Assembly (NCBI GenBank): GCA_024234995.1 | Contig: JACKNF010000006.1 | Span: forward strand, 128,003-192,002 | Direction: 5' to 3' | Length of the DNA: 64,000 bases | Origin: Gammaproteobacteria bacterium | GTDB taxonomy: Bacteria > Pseudomonadota > Gammaproteobacteria > Competibacterales > Competibacteraceae | Shown here: one piece after another, positions 1 through 8,181 of the stretch | Layout: the number at the start of each line of letters is the position of its first letter | Position numbering within the stretch: the first letter of the stretch is position 1 | The notes under the pieces: model-generated | What the model was told of the DNA's origin: nothing | Database searches by the model: none | What the model saw: only the letters and a program-made list of their open reading frames with translations | Translations under genes and position numbers: made by a program

Positions 1-2
1 TG

Positions 3-839
3 CTGGGCCTGATCGTGGCATTGTTGCTTATCAGCGGCTATATTGCTATTAAACATTCAAAATTTTCGGCGATTACTCCAGATCGCAAAGTAACTTACCG
101 GATCATTGATGGGTACGAATTGACGCTTCATCTATTCCAAGCTCAAGGGCCTGCACTGCCCAATGGTTATCCAGTTTTGCTATTGTTTCATGGTGGTGCT
201 TGGAAATATGGCAGCCCACATCAGTTTTATCCCCAGTGTCAGCATTTCCAGGAGCGCGGTTTGACCTGTGTGAGCGCCCAATACCGGATTGCTTCGGTGC
301 ATGATAGTGATCCTCGGGTGGCGCTTGAGGATGCACAAGCAGCTATTCTTTATCTGCGGCAACACGCGGCTGAACTATATATTAATCCTAAGCGTATCAT
401 TGCCGGTGGGGGCTCTGCGGGTGGACACCTTGCAGCGGCGTTAGGGGTAGGGTTGCCCATAAAAGATACTCCTATGGATCGAAAAAACTTATCCCGTCCG
501 AATGCGCTGGTTCTCTACAATCCGATGCTCGATTTATCACCGGGTAGGCCAGATCATCACCTTGTTGCCGTCTACTGGTCTGATATTTCACCGTATCATC
601 ATATTGATGGTAATATACCGCCGACCTTGATTTTACTAGGCACGGAGGATTCGGAAGTTCCAGTATCCACAGCGCAGGCTTTTTGTGATAAGGTCATCTA
701 TAATGGGGGACAGTGCAAGTTGGCGCTTTATGAAGGCGCCAAACACGGTTTTTTTAATCACAGTGTAGAAAATAGCAAGTATTTTAATCTAACCAACCAG
801 ATTATTAATAAATTCATCGATAGCCTAGGTTTCCTTTAA
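3..839 (+). CDS. alpha/beta hydrolase (esterase/lipase-like), 5' end outside window
   Basis: The reading frame is open from the first bases of the window, so the gene probably begins upstream; the first in-window start is a GTG at 15. The product is a single-domain alpha/beta hydrolase of the Aes/BD-FAE (hormone-sensitive-lipase-like) group. It shows an HGGAW oxyanion-hole motif, a GGGSAGG nucleophile elbow carrying the catalytic serine, an aspartate in GTEDSEVP and a histidine in GAKHGFF, which complete the triad. The first residues (LGLIVALLLISGYIAI) form a hydrophobic segment, so it is probably membrane-anchored or exported. It lies at one edge of an exopolysaccharide locus, where such enzymes often act as polysaccharide deacetylases or esterases; the substrate is unknown. 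The stop codon lies inside the target duplication of the following IS4 element, so the protein end is unaffected. Confidence 0.85.
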   Translation: MGLIVALLLISGYIAIKHSKFSAITPDRKVTYRIIDGYELTLHLFQAQGPALPNGYPVLLLFHGGAWKYGSPHQFYPQCQHFQERGLTCVSAQYRIASVHDSDPRVALEDAQAAILYLRQHAAELYINPKRIIAGGGSAGGHLAAALGVGLPIKDTPMDRKNLSRPNALVLYNPMLDLSPGRPDHHLVAVYWSDISPYHHIDGNIPPTLILLGTEDSEVPVSTAQAFCDKVIYNGGQCKLALYEGAKHGFFNHSVENSKYFNLTNQIINKFIDSLGFL

Positions 840-842
840 ATC

Positions 843-2044
843 CTTACCACCTATCAGTTCTGAGTTAGACTAGGATTATGAGTTTAATGAACATCATGAG
901 GGGATCATGGGAACGGTTCGACAATTGGCGACAGCAATCGAAGCAGGATTGAGAGCAGCTCACCCAGGGTTGCGTAAGACAGTGATTACGAAATTGGCCT
1001 TGGCGGTCGGGGCGATTCTGGAAGCTCAGACCCCAAATACTGTGGAACTTGCTAATCTTTTACCGTTGGAGACCGAACGGCAAGATATGCGCGAGCAGTG
1101 GCTGCGCCGGTTATTAAAAAATCCATTGCTGTCGAGTAGCGAAGTGCTGGAACCGTGGGCGCGCCAAGCCTTAACCGCGGCGGGCCCGCAGGGACAGACG
1201 ATCATTCTGAGTCTGGACCAAACCGATTTGGGGGATCGTTTTGCGATTTTGATGGTGAGCCTTGGGATCGGCGATCGGGCCTTACCTCTTGCTTGGCGGG
1301 TGGAAGCTGGCCCGGCCAATCTGGGTTTTGCGGCCCAGAAAGCGGTATTAGAACAAGTTCGCGCGTGGCTCCCGGCGGGAGCCGAGGTGCTGCTTTCAGC
1401 GGATCGCTTTTATCCCTCGGTGGATTTATTCGCGTGGCTTCACGCGCAGTCCGGTTGGCATTATCGGTTACGATTGAAAGGCAATCTCAATGTAGATCCA
1501 GGGTTTGGAGACATGACCACGACCGGGGCGCTGGCGGCGGGGCAAACCGAGCGCTATCTGCCCAATGTGCGGTTATTCAATCAAGGGGTCGCGACGAATC
1601 TGGCGATTTGGCATGAGGGGGTCCACCCGGAACCCTGGATCATCGCCATGAATGACCCGCCAAATCGGGCGACCGTGCGGGATTACGCGAGTCGCTGGGG
1701 CATTGAGCCGATGTTCTCCGACTTCAAAAGCCGCGGTTTTCAATTAGAAGACACGCAGTTACAGGCCGCTGACCGGCTCGATCGGTTGCTGCTGATCATG
1801 GCCTTGGCCATGTACTGGTGCGTGCGCGTCGGTCAAGAGGAGGCCCGCGATCACCCCACGCCCCTGGAAAAAAGACGCAAGAACAGACCGATCCTCACCA
1901 TTGGACCTTTCGAAAACTCGCCCGTAGCGCCGTTTCCTGGTTCACCCGGGGTCTGCGTGCGCTCCACCGGAAGCTACAAATGCAACAACCGTTACCTTCC
2001 TTCTATCGGGTTTGCCCCGTGATGAGAAACTGATAGGTGGTAAG
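843..2044 (+). mobile_element. IS4-family insertion sequence, copy 1, with perfect TSD
   Basis: The element has 17-bp perfect terminal inverted repeats, CTTACCACCTATCAGTT at 843-859 and its reverse complement at 2028-2044. It is flanked by a perfect 10-bp direct repeat, CCTTTAAATC, at 833-842 and 2045-2054. A duplication of 10-12 bp is typical of several IS4 subgroups. The intact duplication and the single long transposase frame indicate a recent insertion. A second, decayed copy in opposite orientation lies at 17571-18769. Confidence 0.95.
907..2022 (+). CDS. IS4-family DDE transposase
   Basis: A 371-residue transposase with the IS4 layout: the first catalytic aspartate in LSLDQTD, the second in LLSADRF, and the C-terminal Y-R-E-K signature in YASRWGIEPMFSDFK. 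The last ~50 residues (from PLEKRR) do not look like a transposase tail. The -1 frame over 1868-2033 encodes a more typical ending (SWFTRGLRALHRKL). Frames switch at an A6G run at 1868-1874, so either a base was lost or the element uses -1 frameshifting. The decayed second copy has the same run. Confidence 0.88.
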   Translation: MGTVRQLATAIEAGLRAAHPGLRKTVITKLALAVGAILEAQTPNTVELANLLPLETERQDMREQWLRRLLKNPLLSSSEVLEPWARQALTAAGPQGQTIILSLDQTDLGDRFAILMVSLGIGDRALPLAWRVEAGPANLGFAAQKAVLEQVRAWLPAGAEVLLSADRFYPSVDLFAWLHAQSGWHYRLRLKGNLNVDPGFGDMTTTGALAAGQTERYLPNVRLFNQGVATNLAIWHEGVHPEPWIIAMNDPPNRATVRDYASRWGIEPMFSDFKSRGFQLEDTQLQAADRLDRLLLIMALAMYWCVRVGQEEARDHPTPLEKRRKNRPILTIGPFENSPVAPFPGSPGVCVRSTGSYKCNNRYLPSIGFAP

Positions 2045-2054
2045 CCTTTAAATC

Positions 2055-3395
2055 ATCCGATTACCCACAAATTCCAACTCATTGTTAAGATGTTATTTTC
2101 ATCCAATAATAGGTATGGTGCATGAGTTGGGCACAGGTAGAGTTTCACGATCTGGAGTTGGGGGATGCGCGGCGGACTGCACGCTTGATCAGGTTGGTGG
2201 ATGATCTGTCGGCCCAGCCGACTGGGAGCATCCCGCTGGCCTGCGGGGGCTGGCCCGAGACCAAGGCGGCCTATCGGCTACTGGACAATCCGGCGGTGGA
2301 GTGGCGCGAAATTCTGGAGGTCCATACCACGCGGACGGTGAAGCGGATGGTGGGCCAGCCGGTGGTGTTATGCCTTCAGGACACGACGGAATTGGATTTC
2401 ACTTCGCAACCGGGGATTGCGGGACTGGCGCTGGGGGTGTTGGATGCTTGGATGTGGGCGCGGAAGCCGAAAGATCAGCCCGACGTCAAGGAAAGCACCC
2501 GCTGGATCGAAGGCTACGAGATCGTGGCCGATCTAGCCGAAACCGTGCCCGCGATCCGCCTGGTCTACGTAGCGGATCGGGAAGGCGATCTGCGGGCGCT
2601 GATGGACGCCGCGGCCCGGCGCGGCGCCCCGGCGGACGGGTTGATCCGGTCCCGGCACAACCGCAAGACGACCACGGGCGAGAAGCTGTGGGAACGGCTG
2701 GCCCAGAGCACACCGCTGGGTGAGGTGGAATTCATCCTGTCCGCAGCTCCGGACCGTCCAGCACGCTTGGTGCGCCAGACCCTGTATCACCAAGCGGTGA
2801 CCCTGTCGGCGCATCACGGCCAACCCGCCGTGACCGTGACGGCGATTCTGGCGCGGGAGGAACAGCCGCCGGCTGGTGAGAAGGCGATCGCGTGGCGGCT
2901 GCTGACCAACCGGACAGCGGATACGCTGGGGGATGTAGTACAGCTCATTGACTGGTATCGAAAAAGATGGCTGATTGAAATTTTCTTCCGCATTTGGAAA
3001 TCCGGTTGCCGGGTCGAGGCGTTGCAACTGGGGACACTCGAACGCTTGGAGCGGGCGCTGGTGGTTTATCTGATCATCGCCTGGCGCATCCTGCACCTGG
3101 TCACCTGGGGACGGAATTGCCCGCAGTTACCCTGCGATGTGGTATTCGATGCCGAGGAATGGCAGGCGGCCTGGATGGTCGCATACCGTACTAAACCACC
3201 GGAAATCCCGCCGCCTCTGGGGCAGGTGGTGCGGCTGATCGCTGGCTTTGGGGGCTTTCTCGGCCGTAAACAGGATGGTCATCCCGGTCCTAAAGCGATC
3301 TGGGAAGGAATGCAAAAAGTGAGAGCGTTTGCCCTTGCGTTGGAGGCCGGCCGCGCCGTGTATGCCGGTGACGGATAAGTTGTAGGTAATCGGGT
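2055..3395 (+). mobile_element. IS50/Tn5-like IS4-family element, probably defective
   Basis: The transposase gene is bracketed by imperfect terminal repeats that share CCGATTACC: ATCCGATTACCCACAA at about 2055-2070 and, inverted, ACCCGATTACCTACAA at 3380-3395. No clear target duplication flanks it. It abuts the right target duplication of the preceding IS4 element, so that element inserted against its left end. The transposase carries an internal deletion (see CDS), so it is probably immobile on its own. Confidence 0.75.
2122..3378 (+). CDS. Tn5/IS50-like transposase with in-frame internal deletion
   Basis: The N-terminus (EFHDLELGDARRTARL ... GSIPLACGGWPETKAAYRLL) is the Tn5-type DNA-binding domain. 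Catalytic residues are visible as D in LQDTTELDF, D in YVADREGD and E in WYRKRWLIEIFF. From memory, relatives have about 20-25 residues (around SYEAQ..G.YLHPT) between the first catalytic aspartate region and LGVLDAWMWAR. Here GIAGL runs straight into ALGVLDAWMWAR. This in-frame deletion falls in the RNase H core and should inactivate the enzyme. Confidence 0.85.
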   Translation: MSWAQVEFHDLELGDARRTARLIRLVDDLSAQPTGSIPLACGGWPETKAAYRLLDNPAVEWREILEVHTTRTVKRMVGQPVVLCLQDTTELDFTSQPGIAGLALGVLDAWMWARKPKDQPDVKESTRWIEGYEIVADLAETVPAIRLVYVADREGDLRALMDAAARRGAPADGLIRSRHNRKTTTGEKLWERLAQSTPLGEVEFILSAAPDRPARLVRQTLYHQAVTLSAHHGQPAVTVTAILAREEQPPAGEKAIAWRLLTNRTADTLGDVVQLIDWYRKRWLIEIFFRIWKSGCRVEALQLGTLERLERALVVYLIIAWRILHLVTWGRNCPQLPCDVVFDAEEWQAAWMVAYRTKPPEIPPPLGQVVRLIAGFGGFLGRKQDGHPGPKAIWEGMQKVRAFALALEAGRAVYAGDG

Positions 3396-3474
3396 GCCTT
3401 AAACCCTCTCCAGCATAGACAATGTGGGGATAGCTATTGAAAAGACTAAGGGACAACACCGATAATCTGATTAC

Positions 3475-4518
3475 TTGATTAGCCACATTGTTCAGCCGCG
3501 CGAATGATGCGCTCGGGATGGGGTGAAGTGATGGCTGATGCACGAAGCAATCGGGCAAGAATGCTGGACAGATCAAAGCGGCGATTGAATCGATATTGAA
3601 CCTCGGCGAGGTAGCGATGGGTGTACTTGGCGAAATCGAACGCATGGTAGGTGCCGGAGAATGCGGTCTTCAGATTGCCCAAGAGGGTATTGACGACCCG
3701 GAACGTCTCCAGCTTCACGCTGGCGGGACCACCGCCGGTGACGGTGCGCGCATGCGCGGCACCGGATGCCGTGACGGCCTGAAAGCACCACAGTCCATCG
3801 GAAACCACATGAGCCGACGCACACAGCGACTTTTTGGCCCACTGGGCGATCGCGTCCTTGGTGAACTCCAGCTTGGTCAGGCAAGCAAACAGCGGGTGGC
3901 CGGCCTCGGTCGTCTGCACGGCGGCAATGAAGGGCACCTTGTTCTCCGAGCCACGGCCGCTCTTGCCGCCGGGCAACTCGCCACCTAGGTAGGCGTCATC
4001 GATCTCGACGCGGCCATCGAGCTGGCGCGATTCTTCACGCTCGCGCATGACCTCCATCAGCTTGTGCTTGATCAACCAGGCCGTTTTGTAGCGCACCCCC
4101 AGGTGGCGTTTGAGTTCCAAAGCCGACACGTTGTTCTTGGCCTGCGCCAGCAAGTGCATGGCCAGAAACCAGGTCGTCAACGGCCGCTTGGTGGACTGAA
4201 AGATCGTGCCGCAGGTCACCGTGGTCTGCGCCCGGCACGCCGAGCACTGCCAATACCGCAGTCCCTTGCGCTCGAAGGTACCATGGCGCGTGCAGCCACA
4301 TTCCGGACAGACAAAACCCGTCGGCCAACGCGACGCCACCAACGCGGCGTGGCACTTCTCCTCGGTTCCGTAGCGCTCCATGAACTCCGCTATCGACAAA
4401 CCTTTTTGAAACTGCACCCGGTTGATCCCCATCGCGTCTCTCCTTCATCGGAATACGCCAATTATCCACCCCAACAGGCTCACCTAGCCAGCCTGCTGAA
4501 CTTCGTGGCTAATCAGGT
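3475..4518 (-). mobile_element. IS1595-family element
   Basis: The ends carry inverted repeats reading TGATTAGCCAC (left from about 3475, right ending about 4518). They are flanked by CTGATTAC at 3467-3474 and CTGATTAT at 4519-4526, a 7/8 match consistent with the 8-bp duplication of this family. The left repeat supplies the transposase stop codon. The right flank contains the stop codon of the acyltransferase gene, so the insertion fell at that gene's 3' end. Confidence 0.85.
3479..4432 (-). CDS. IS1595-family transposase (ISXO2-like)
   Basis: A 317-residue protein. An N-terminal zinc-ribbon (CPECGCTRHG ... CSACRAQ, residues ~42-70) is followed by the ISXO2-type DDE-like domain with VEIDDAYLGGE, VVSDGLWCF and a C-terminal NTLLGNLKTAFSGTYHAF...RYLAEVQYRFNRR segment typical of the family. 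Length and motifs look complete, and no frameshift is seen. It is clearly different from the second IS1595-superfamily transposase at 39102-40127. Confidence 0.93.
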   Translation of the reverse strand: MGINRVQFQKGLSIAEFMERYGTEEKCHAALVASRWPTGFVCPECGCTRHGTFERKGLRYWQCSACRAQTTVTCGTIFQSTKRPLTTWFLAMHLLAQAKNNVSALELKRHLGVRYKTAWLIKHKLMEVMREREESRQLDGRVEIDDAYLGGELPGGKSGRGSENKVPFIAAVQTTEAGHPLFACLTKLEFTKDAIAQWAKKSLCASAHVVSDGLWCFQAVTASGAAHARTVTGGGPASVKLETFRVVNTLLGNLKTAFSGTYHAFDFAKYTHRYLAEVQYRFNRRFDLSSILARLLRASAITSPHPERIIRAAEQCG

Positions 4519-4522
4519 CTGA

Positions 4523-5575
4523 TTATCTCTTAATTTTATTCCTTATTTTTTCAATAGGTCGCTCGAAAAATCTTGCCATTAAGAACCCAGATGCAATTAC
4601 AATCGGCACCGCAGCAAGGAGGAATAATCCACGACTAAGCTGCCATCCACTAGCCAAGTAAGAAACAACCAAACCACATTGATAGTGAAGAAGATAAATT
4701 GGATAGCTGAGATCTCCTATTATCGAATCTAAGTTTTTGTCAATTGAAAAAACCTTCTTACGTTCACACAGATTATTGATAACAAATCCCGTCAAAAGCA
4801 GGTTTATATAAAAACACACCCCTCTAGGAGATTGCATTAAATATACACCAAAAATATAATTAAAAGTAATAGTTAAAATCAAAATTACAAGAAGATTATT
4901 TCCCGCAAGTACTACACTATGATAAACTTTAAGCTGACGAAAATGGTAAAGTAAAGCACCAGCCGAAAATGGTAGGGATGCTGCAGCTACAGGGAAATAG
5001 CGGTAACTTGGGGATGCCCCCCCTATTATCAAGTAGATAGTATAAGTGACACTAGCCATAAACCAAATGAGAGTTCGTAGAGGAGTTGCAGATAGTCCAA
5101 ACCCAATACAAAGATAATAAAAACATTCAACAGTAAGTGCCCATGCTGGAGGTACTAATCGGGTATCCGTATGGATTGTTAATATTAAAAATAGATTTCT
5201 CAAGATCTGGTCAGTTGATTGAGGAAATCCAATATTTTCATGAAATGAGCGAGTAAATTCTTCACCGAGAAGCAAAACGAGTATCAAAGATAAAGTTGCT
5301 GAAAAATAGTAGATTGGAAAAATCCTCAACCATCTATTTAAGCAAAATTGAGAGATTCCTTTCAAAGAATAACCATAAGTATGGTGCATAATATAAGTCA
5401 TCAAATATCCGCTCAGAAAATAAAACCCAAAAACAGCATAAGCACCAATATGCGGTACTGAACCCAGATGCCCAAATACAACGGCAAGTGCCAATAGAGT
5501 TCTAAAAATTCCAAACATTAAGTCAAAGTAGCTTTGATGGAGTTTACAAGTCCAACCATCTAGGGAAAACGACAT
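4523..5575 (-). CDS. acyltransferase family 3 membrane protein (O-acyltransferase)
   Basis: A multi-spanning membrane protein of ~350 residues with about ten hydrophobic segments. It carries the acyltransferase-3 signature near the N-terminus (FRTLLALAVVFGHLG, with the conserved histidine) and the C-terminal GDLSYPIYLLHY motif. Members transfer acetyl or succinyl groups to sugars of exopolysaccharide, LPS or glycolipids. The better start may be the internal Met at 5518 (MFGIFRTLLAL), because the first 19 residues are not typical. The gene is AT-rich compared with its neighbours. It ends at the IS1595 insertion, with its stop in the flanking repeat, so the last residues may have changed. It probably decorates the polymer made by this locus. 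Confidence 0.85.
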   Translation of the reverse strand: MSFSLDGWTCKLHQSYFDLMFGIFRTLLALAVVFGHLGSVPHIGAYAVFGFYFLSGYLMTYIMHHTYGYSLKGISQFCLNRWLRIFPIYYFSATLSLILVLLLGEEFTRSFHENIGFPQSTDQILRNLFLILTIHTDTRLVPPAWALTVECFYYLCIGFGLSATPLRTLIWFMASVTYTIYLIIGGASPSYRYFPVAAASLPFSAGALLYHFRQLKVYHSVVLAGNNLLVILILTITFNYIFGVYLMQSPRGVCFYINLLLTGFVINNLCERKKVFSIDKNLDSIIGDLSYPIYLLHYQCGLVVSYLASGWQLSRGLFLLAAVPIVIASGFLMARFFERPIEKIRNKIKR

Positions 5576-5613
5576 CCCTCAATCGTTTTCCCGATGAGCC
5601 AAGAATATTCCAA

Positions 5614-6483
5614 TCAATGATTTTCCGGCCATGTTTTGAGCCACTTTTCAGCAAGAAAAATCATTTTATTACGCGCTTCCATAGTAGAAAAAGTCTGATC
5701 TGCTTCAGGCAAATCATGGCGTGTCACCGAGGCTGGACTTTTCATCGCATTGCACCACGCCGGTTCGGTTTGCACGAGTTCATCAAATTCCTTGCTAACC
5801 AGGCTTTTTCCACTCATCAGCAACAAGATGTGGCCATGAAAGCATTGAATGCCTTCGCGCATTTTGTCTTGAAAAGACAAGCTTTCGAATGAGTTTGATG
5901 GGTGTGCAATAGATCGATGTGGGCGTAATACCCGGCCTATCATGGATAGGGCTGGCAGTGGGTTAAACTGGAATCGTAGAACTTTTATCCAGAATGATCT
6001 TTCGCGTAGACGTTGCCAATAATAATGCTTGACCGTGACGCGATCACTGGTCTCTTCGGAATGTACCCAGGGATTGCCAAGAATCAGTCCCTTCACCTCT
6101 GGAAACCGCCAAGCATTCATCATGCTAGCCGATGCGGCGTCGCAACCGCCCCACAGAACAAATTCGGTCACCATCGGCGCATGTTCGCGAAATGCGCGCA
6201 GGGCAGCCCGTAGATCATCTTCAATGTCGTTAAAGCCCCGGAACAACCCGGTGCTGTCGCCCATTCCACGGTAATCGAAGCGCATGACCGGTATGCCTTC
6301 AGCAGCCAGTTTTCGCCCAAGATAAACTAGTTGGCGACCGCATCCAGCCCGGTATTGTGGACCTCCCGCGACAATACTGAGGACTCCTCGATGAGAAGGC
6401 TGATCGGGCAGATGAATGATGCCAAGCAATGCATCACCCTGACATTTAAAGGTGATCGGCAACTCATGGGTCTTCACATCCAA
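5614..6483 (-). CDS. exosortase A system-associated hydrolase 1
   Basis: A 289-residue alpha/beta hydrolase matching the family found with exosortase-A (PEP-CTERM/EpsH) exopolysaccharide loci. It has VAGGPQYRAGCGRQLVYLGRKLA, then RFDYRGMGDSTG and LWGGCDAASAS, where the usual GxSxG nucleophile serine is replaced by Cys/Asp (GGCDAAS). Its start overlaps the end of hydrolase 2 by 10 bp, so the two are translationally coupled. The biochemical role of the pair is not established. Its presence places this cluster in the exosortase-A class, although the exosortase gene is not in the window. Confidence 0.88.
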   Translation of the reverse strand: MDVKTHELPITFKCQGDALLGIIHLPDQPSHRGVLSIVAGGPQYRAGCGRQLVYLGRKLAAEGIPVMRFDYRGMGDSTGLFRGFNDIEDDLRAALRAFREHAPMVTEFVLWGGCDAASASMMNAWRFPEVKGLILGNPWVHSEETSDRVTVKHYYWQRLRERSFWIKVLRFQFNPLPALSMIGRVLRPHRSIAHPSNSFESLSFQDKMREGIQCFHGHILLLMSGKSLVSKEFDELVQTEPAWCNAMKSPASVTRHDLPEADQTFSTMEARNKMIFLAEKWLKTWPENH

Positions 6484-7328
6484 CTCCTGAAAATGCCATT
6501 GGTTTTCCTGATTAAGTCGGGCACTGAATCACGCTCATGCAGTTGCCAGAATTTAGGTCCGGTAAAAGGTTGCACATTGACGTCATTGCCGTATGAGCGC
6601 AGGTGGTCAATAACCCGTTGGCTCTGCGCGCTGCATGGGTCGCCCGATTGTGCAACCTGTTCAAACCAGGCTACGCTGTGGTGGTTGTTTAAACAGACCA
6701 AGTCTGTCATGCGAGTCGCGTCAATACCGGCAATCAATTTTCCCGTAAGCGCATAGCCAGCGACTTCAACGATCTCGCCGACGGCTAGTTTCGCGCGAAT
6801 TTGGTCAGTTGTTTCCTTGGGCAGACCGCGCTCCATCAGGAACGCCAAGCGCAACCGCAGATATTGGGTCATAAAGACCTTGCCATCGATGACCGGTTGC
6901 CACAGTAGCAGGCGACGGAAGCGGCCAGGATGATCATTCGCAATGGAGGTAGCTAGTAGCGCTCCCAGTCGGCACCCCCAAAGGATCGTTTCACAGCCAG
7001 CCTGAGCGACAAGCCAGTCTGCGGCAATTTGCACGTCTGAGACCCAGGTCTGCCAGTCGACGGCAGTGAGTTCGCCGTCGCTGTCGCCAACGCCGTAGGG
7101 GTCCAGGAGCAGGCTAGCATAGCCTAATGCCGCAAGTGATCGGGCTTGTTCAGCAGCGAGGGCGCGGCAGCGATTCATTTCTTCCGCAAAGGGGGAAAGA
7201 TAGAGCAGCGCTCCTTTTGGGGGGCTTTCTGTCGGGAAATACAATGCAAAAAGGCGGCCTTTGCCATTGTCAATAAATAGGGGTTTGAACGATTGTTTAA
7301 TCAACGATTGTTTGATCGATGTATTCAT
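6474..7328 (-). CDS. exosortase A system-associated hydrolase 2
   Basis: A 284-residue alpha/beta hydrolase, partner of the preceding gene in exosortase-A loci. Diagnostic segments are YLSPFAEEMNRCRALAAEQAR near residue 45, LLLDPYGVGDSDGEL, and ILWGCRLGALLA in place of a standard nucleophile elbow. The N-terminus contains a duplicated IKQSLIKQS stretch, so the true start may be the first or second Met-like position. It is transcribed with hydrolase 1 (10-bp overlap) and sits 46 bp downstream of the sulfotransferase-like gene. Confidence 0.88.
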   Translation of the reverse strand: MNTSIKQSLIKQSFKPLFIDNGKGRLFALYFPTESPPKGALLYLSPFAEEMNRCRALAAEQARSLAALGYASLLLDPYGVGDSDGELTAVDWQTWVSDVQIAADWLVAQAGCETILWGCRLGALLATSIANDHPGRFRRLLLWQPVIDGKVFMTQYLRLRLAFLMERGLPKETTDQIRAKLAVGEIVEVAGYALTGKLIAGIDATRMTDLVCLNNHHSVAWFEQVAQSGDPCSAQSQRVIDHLRSYGNDVNVQPFTGPKFWQLHERDSVPDLIRKTNGIFRSWM

Positions 7329-7374
7329 ATGTTACTTTGCTTTGAATCCATGCATCGCGATGAACGGTGACCGG

Positions 7375-8148
7375 TCATTTCCGCCCACTCTGGTGTTCAT
7401 GAAACTTGTCACGCAGCACCATCTCGTGTTTGGGGATACCGATGAAGCCCAGGATGTTTTTCTGCCCGGCGGGATGACTCATTTCGCTGATATCGAAGAT
7501 GCGGAAATGTTCGGGGTGTTGGGTGGCGAGTTGTTCTGCTTCGGCGTAGTAGTAGTCCCAGTATTTTTCAATGGCTTCGCGTTTGCTGACCGCTTCGAAT
7601 TTGGGAAAGGTTTTATCCCAGACCGGATCGGGTTGATATTCGGTTCCGTCGTGTTCCTGCCAAAAGTTTTTTGATCGATGAAACGGTGTACGGGTGATCA
7701 ACGACTTGAACCAGTCTGCAATCCACAGCGAACGCCAGCGGTGCATCGAGGATTTTTCCAGCCAACTCTCCACGGTCTCCTGCTTATCGCGGCGAATGCA
7801 GATAAAGCGGATATTATCGGTGATCGACAACAGATCATCGATATAGCGCAGATAATAGAAGGCGATATCGCCAAGGATGCGAACCTGGTTCATGGTTTGA
7901 AGGCGCGTATAGGTCTTGACTGACATCGGGCGGGTGTAGTCCAGCGCCAGGAGTCGTTTATCGCCGCCGGCCAGGATGGCTTGGAATTCGCGAATGGTAT
8001 TGCATACTGGCTGTGGATTGCCGGCGAATACCGCGCCAGCGGGATTAAGTTCATGAAAACAGAGTGCATGAGGTTGACTGTCGATCAAACGCGCCAGTGA
8101 GGCGGTGCCGGTGCGACCGGAGCCGAGGCCAATCACGATCATAAACAA
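7375..8148 (-). CDS. sulfotransferase-like protein
   Basis: A 257-residue protein that begins with IGLGSGRTGTASLARL, a P-loop-like 5'-phosphosulfate-binding motif of PAPS-dependent sulfotransferases. RFICIRRDKQETVESWL in the middle resembles the 3'-phosphate-binding region (R...S). The family transfers sulfate from PAPS to carbohydrate hydroxyls. Inside an exopolysaccharide cluster it suggests a sulfated polymer. It lies between a GT2 gene (34 bp downstream of that gene) and hydrolase 2, all on one strand. The substrate is unknown, and kinase-like use of the same fold cannot be excluded. Confidence 0.75.
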   Translation of the reverse strand: MFMIVIGLGSGRTGTASLARLIDSQPHALCFHELNPAGAVFAGNPQPVCNTIREFQAILAGGDKRLLALDYTRPMSVKTYTRLQTMNQVRILGDIAFYYLRYIDDLLSITDNIRFICIRRDKQETVESWLEKSSMHRWRSLWIADWFKSLITRTPFHRSKNFWQEHDGTEYQPDPVWDKTFPKFEAVSKREAIEKYWDYYYAEAEQLATQHPEHFRIFDISEMSHPAGQKNILGFIGIPKHEMVLRDKFHEHQSGRK

Positions 8149-8181
8149 TGCTCCATCGTTGCCCGATTCATTAAGGGTATT

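Noticed and set aside
2045..3478. Composite transposon formed by the IS4 and IS1595 elements
   Set aside because: The elements belong to different families and each has its own ends, so they cannot mobilise the interval together.
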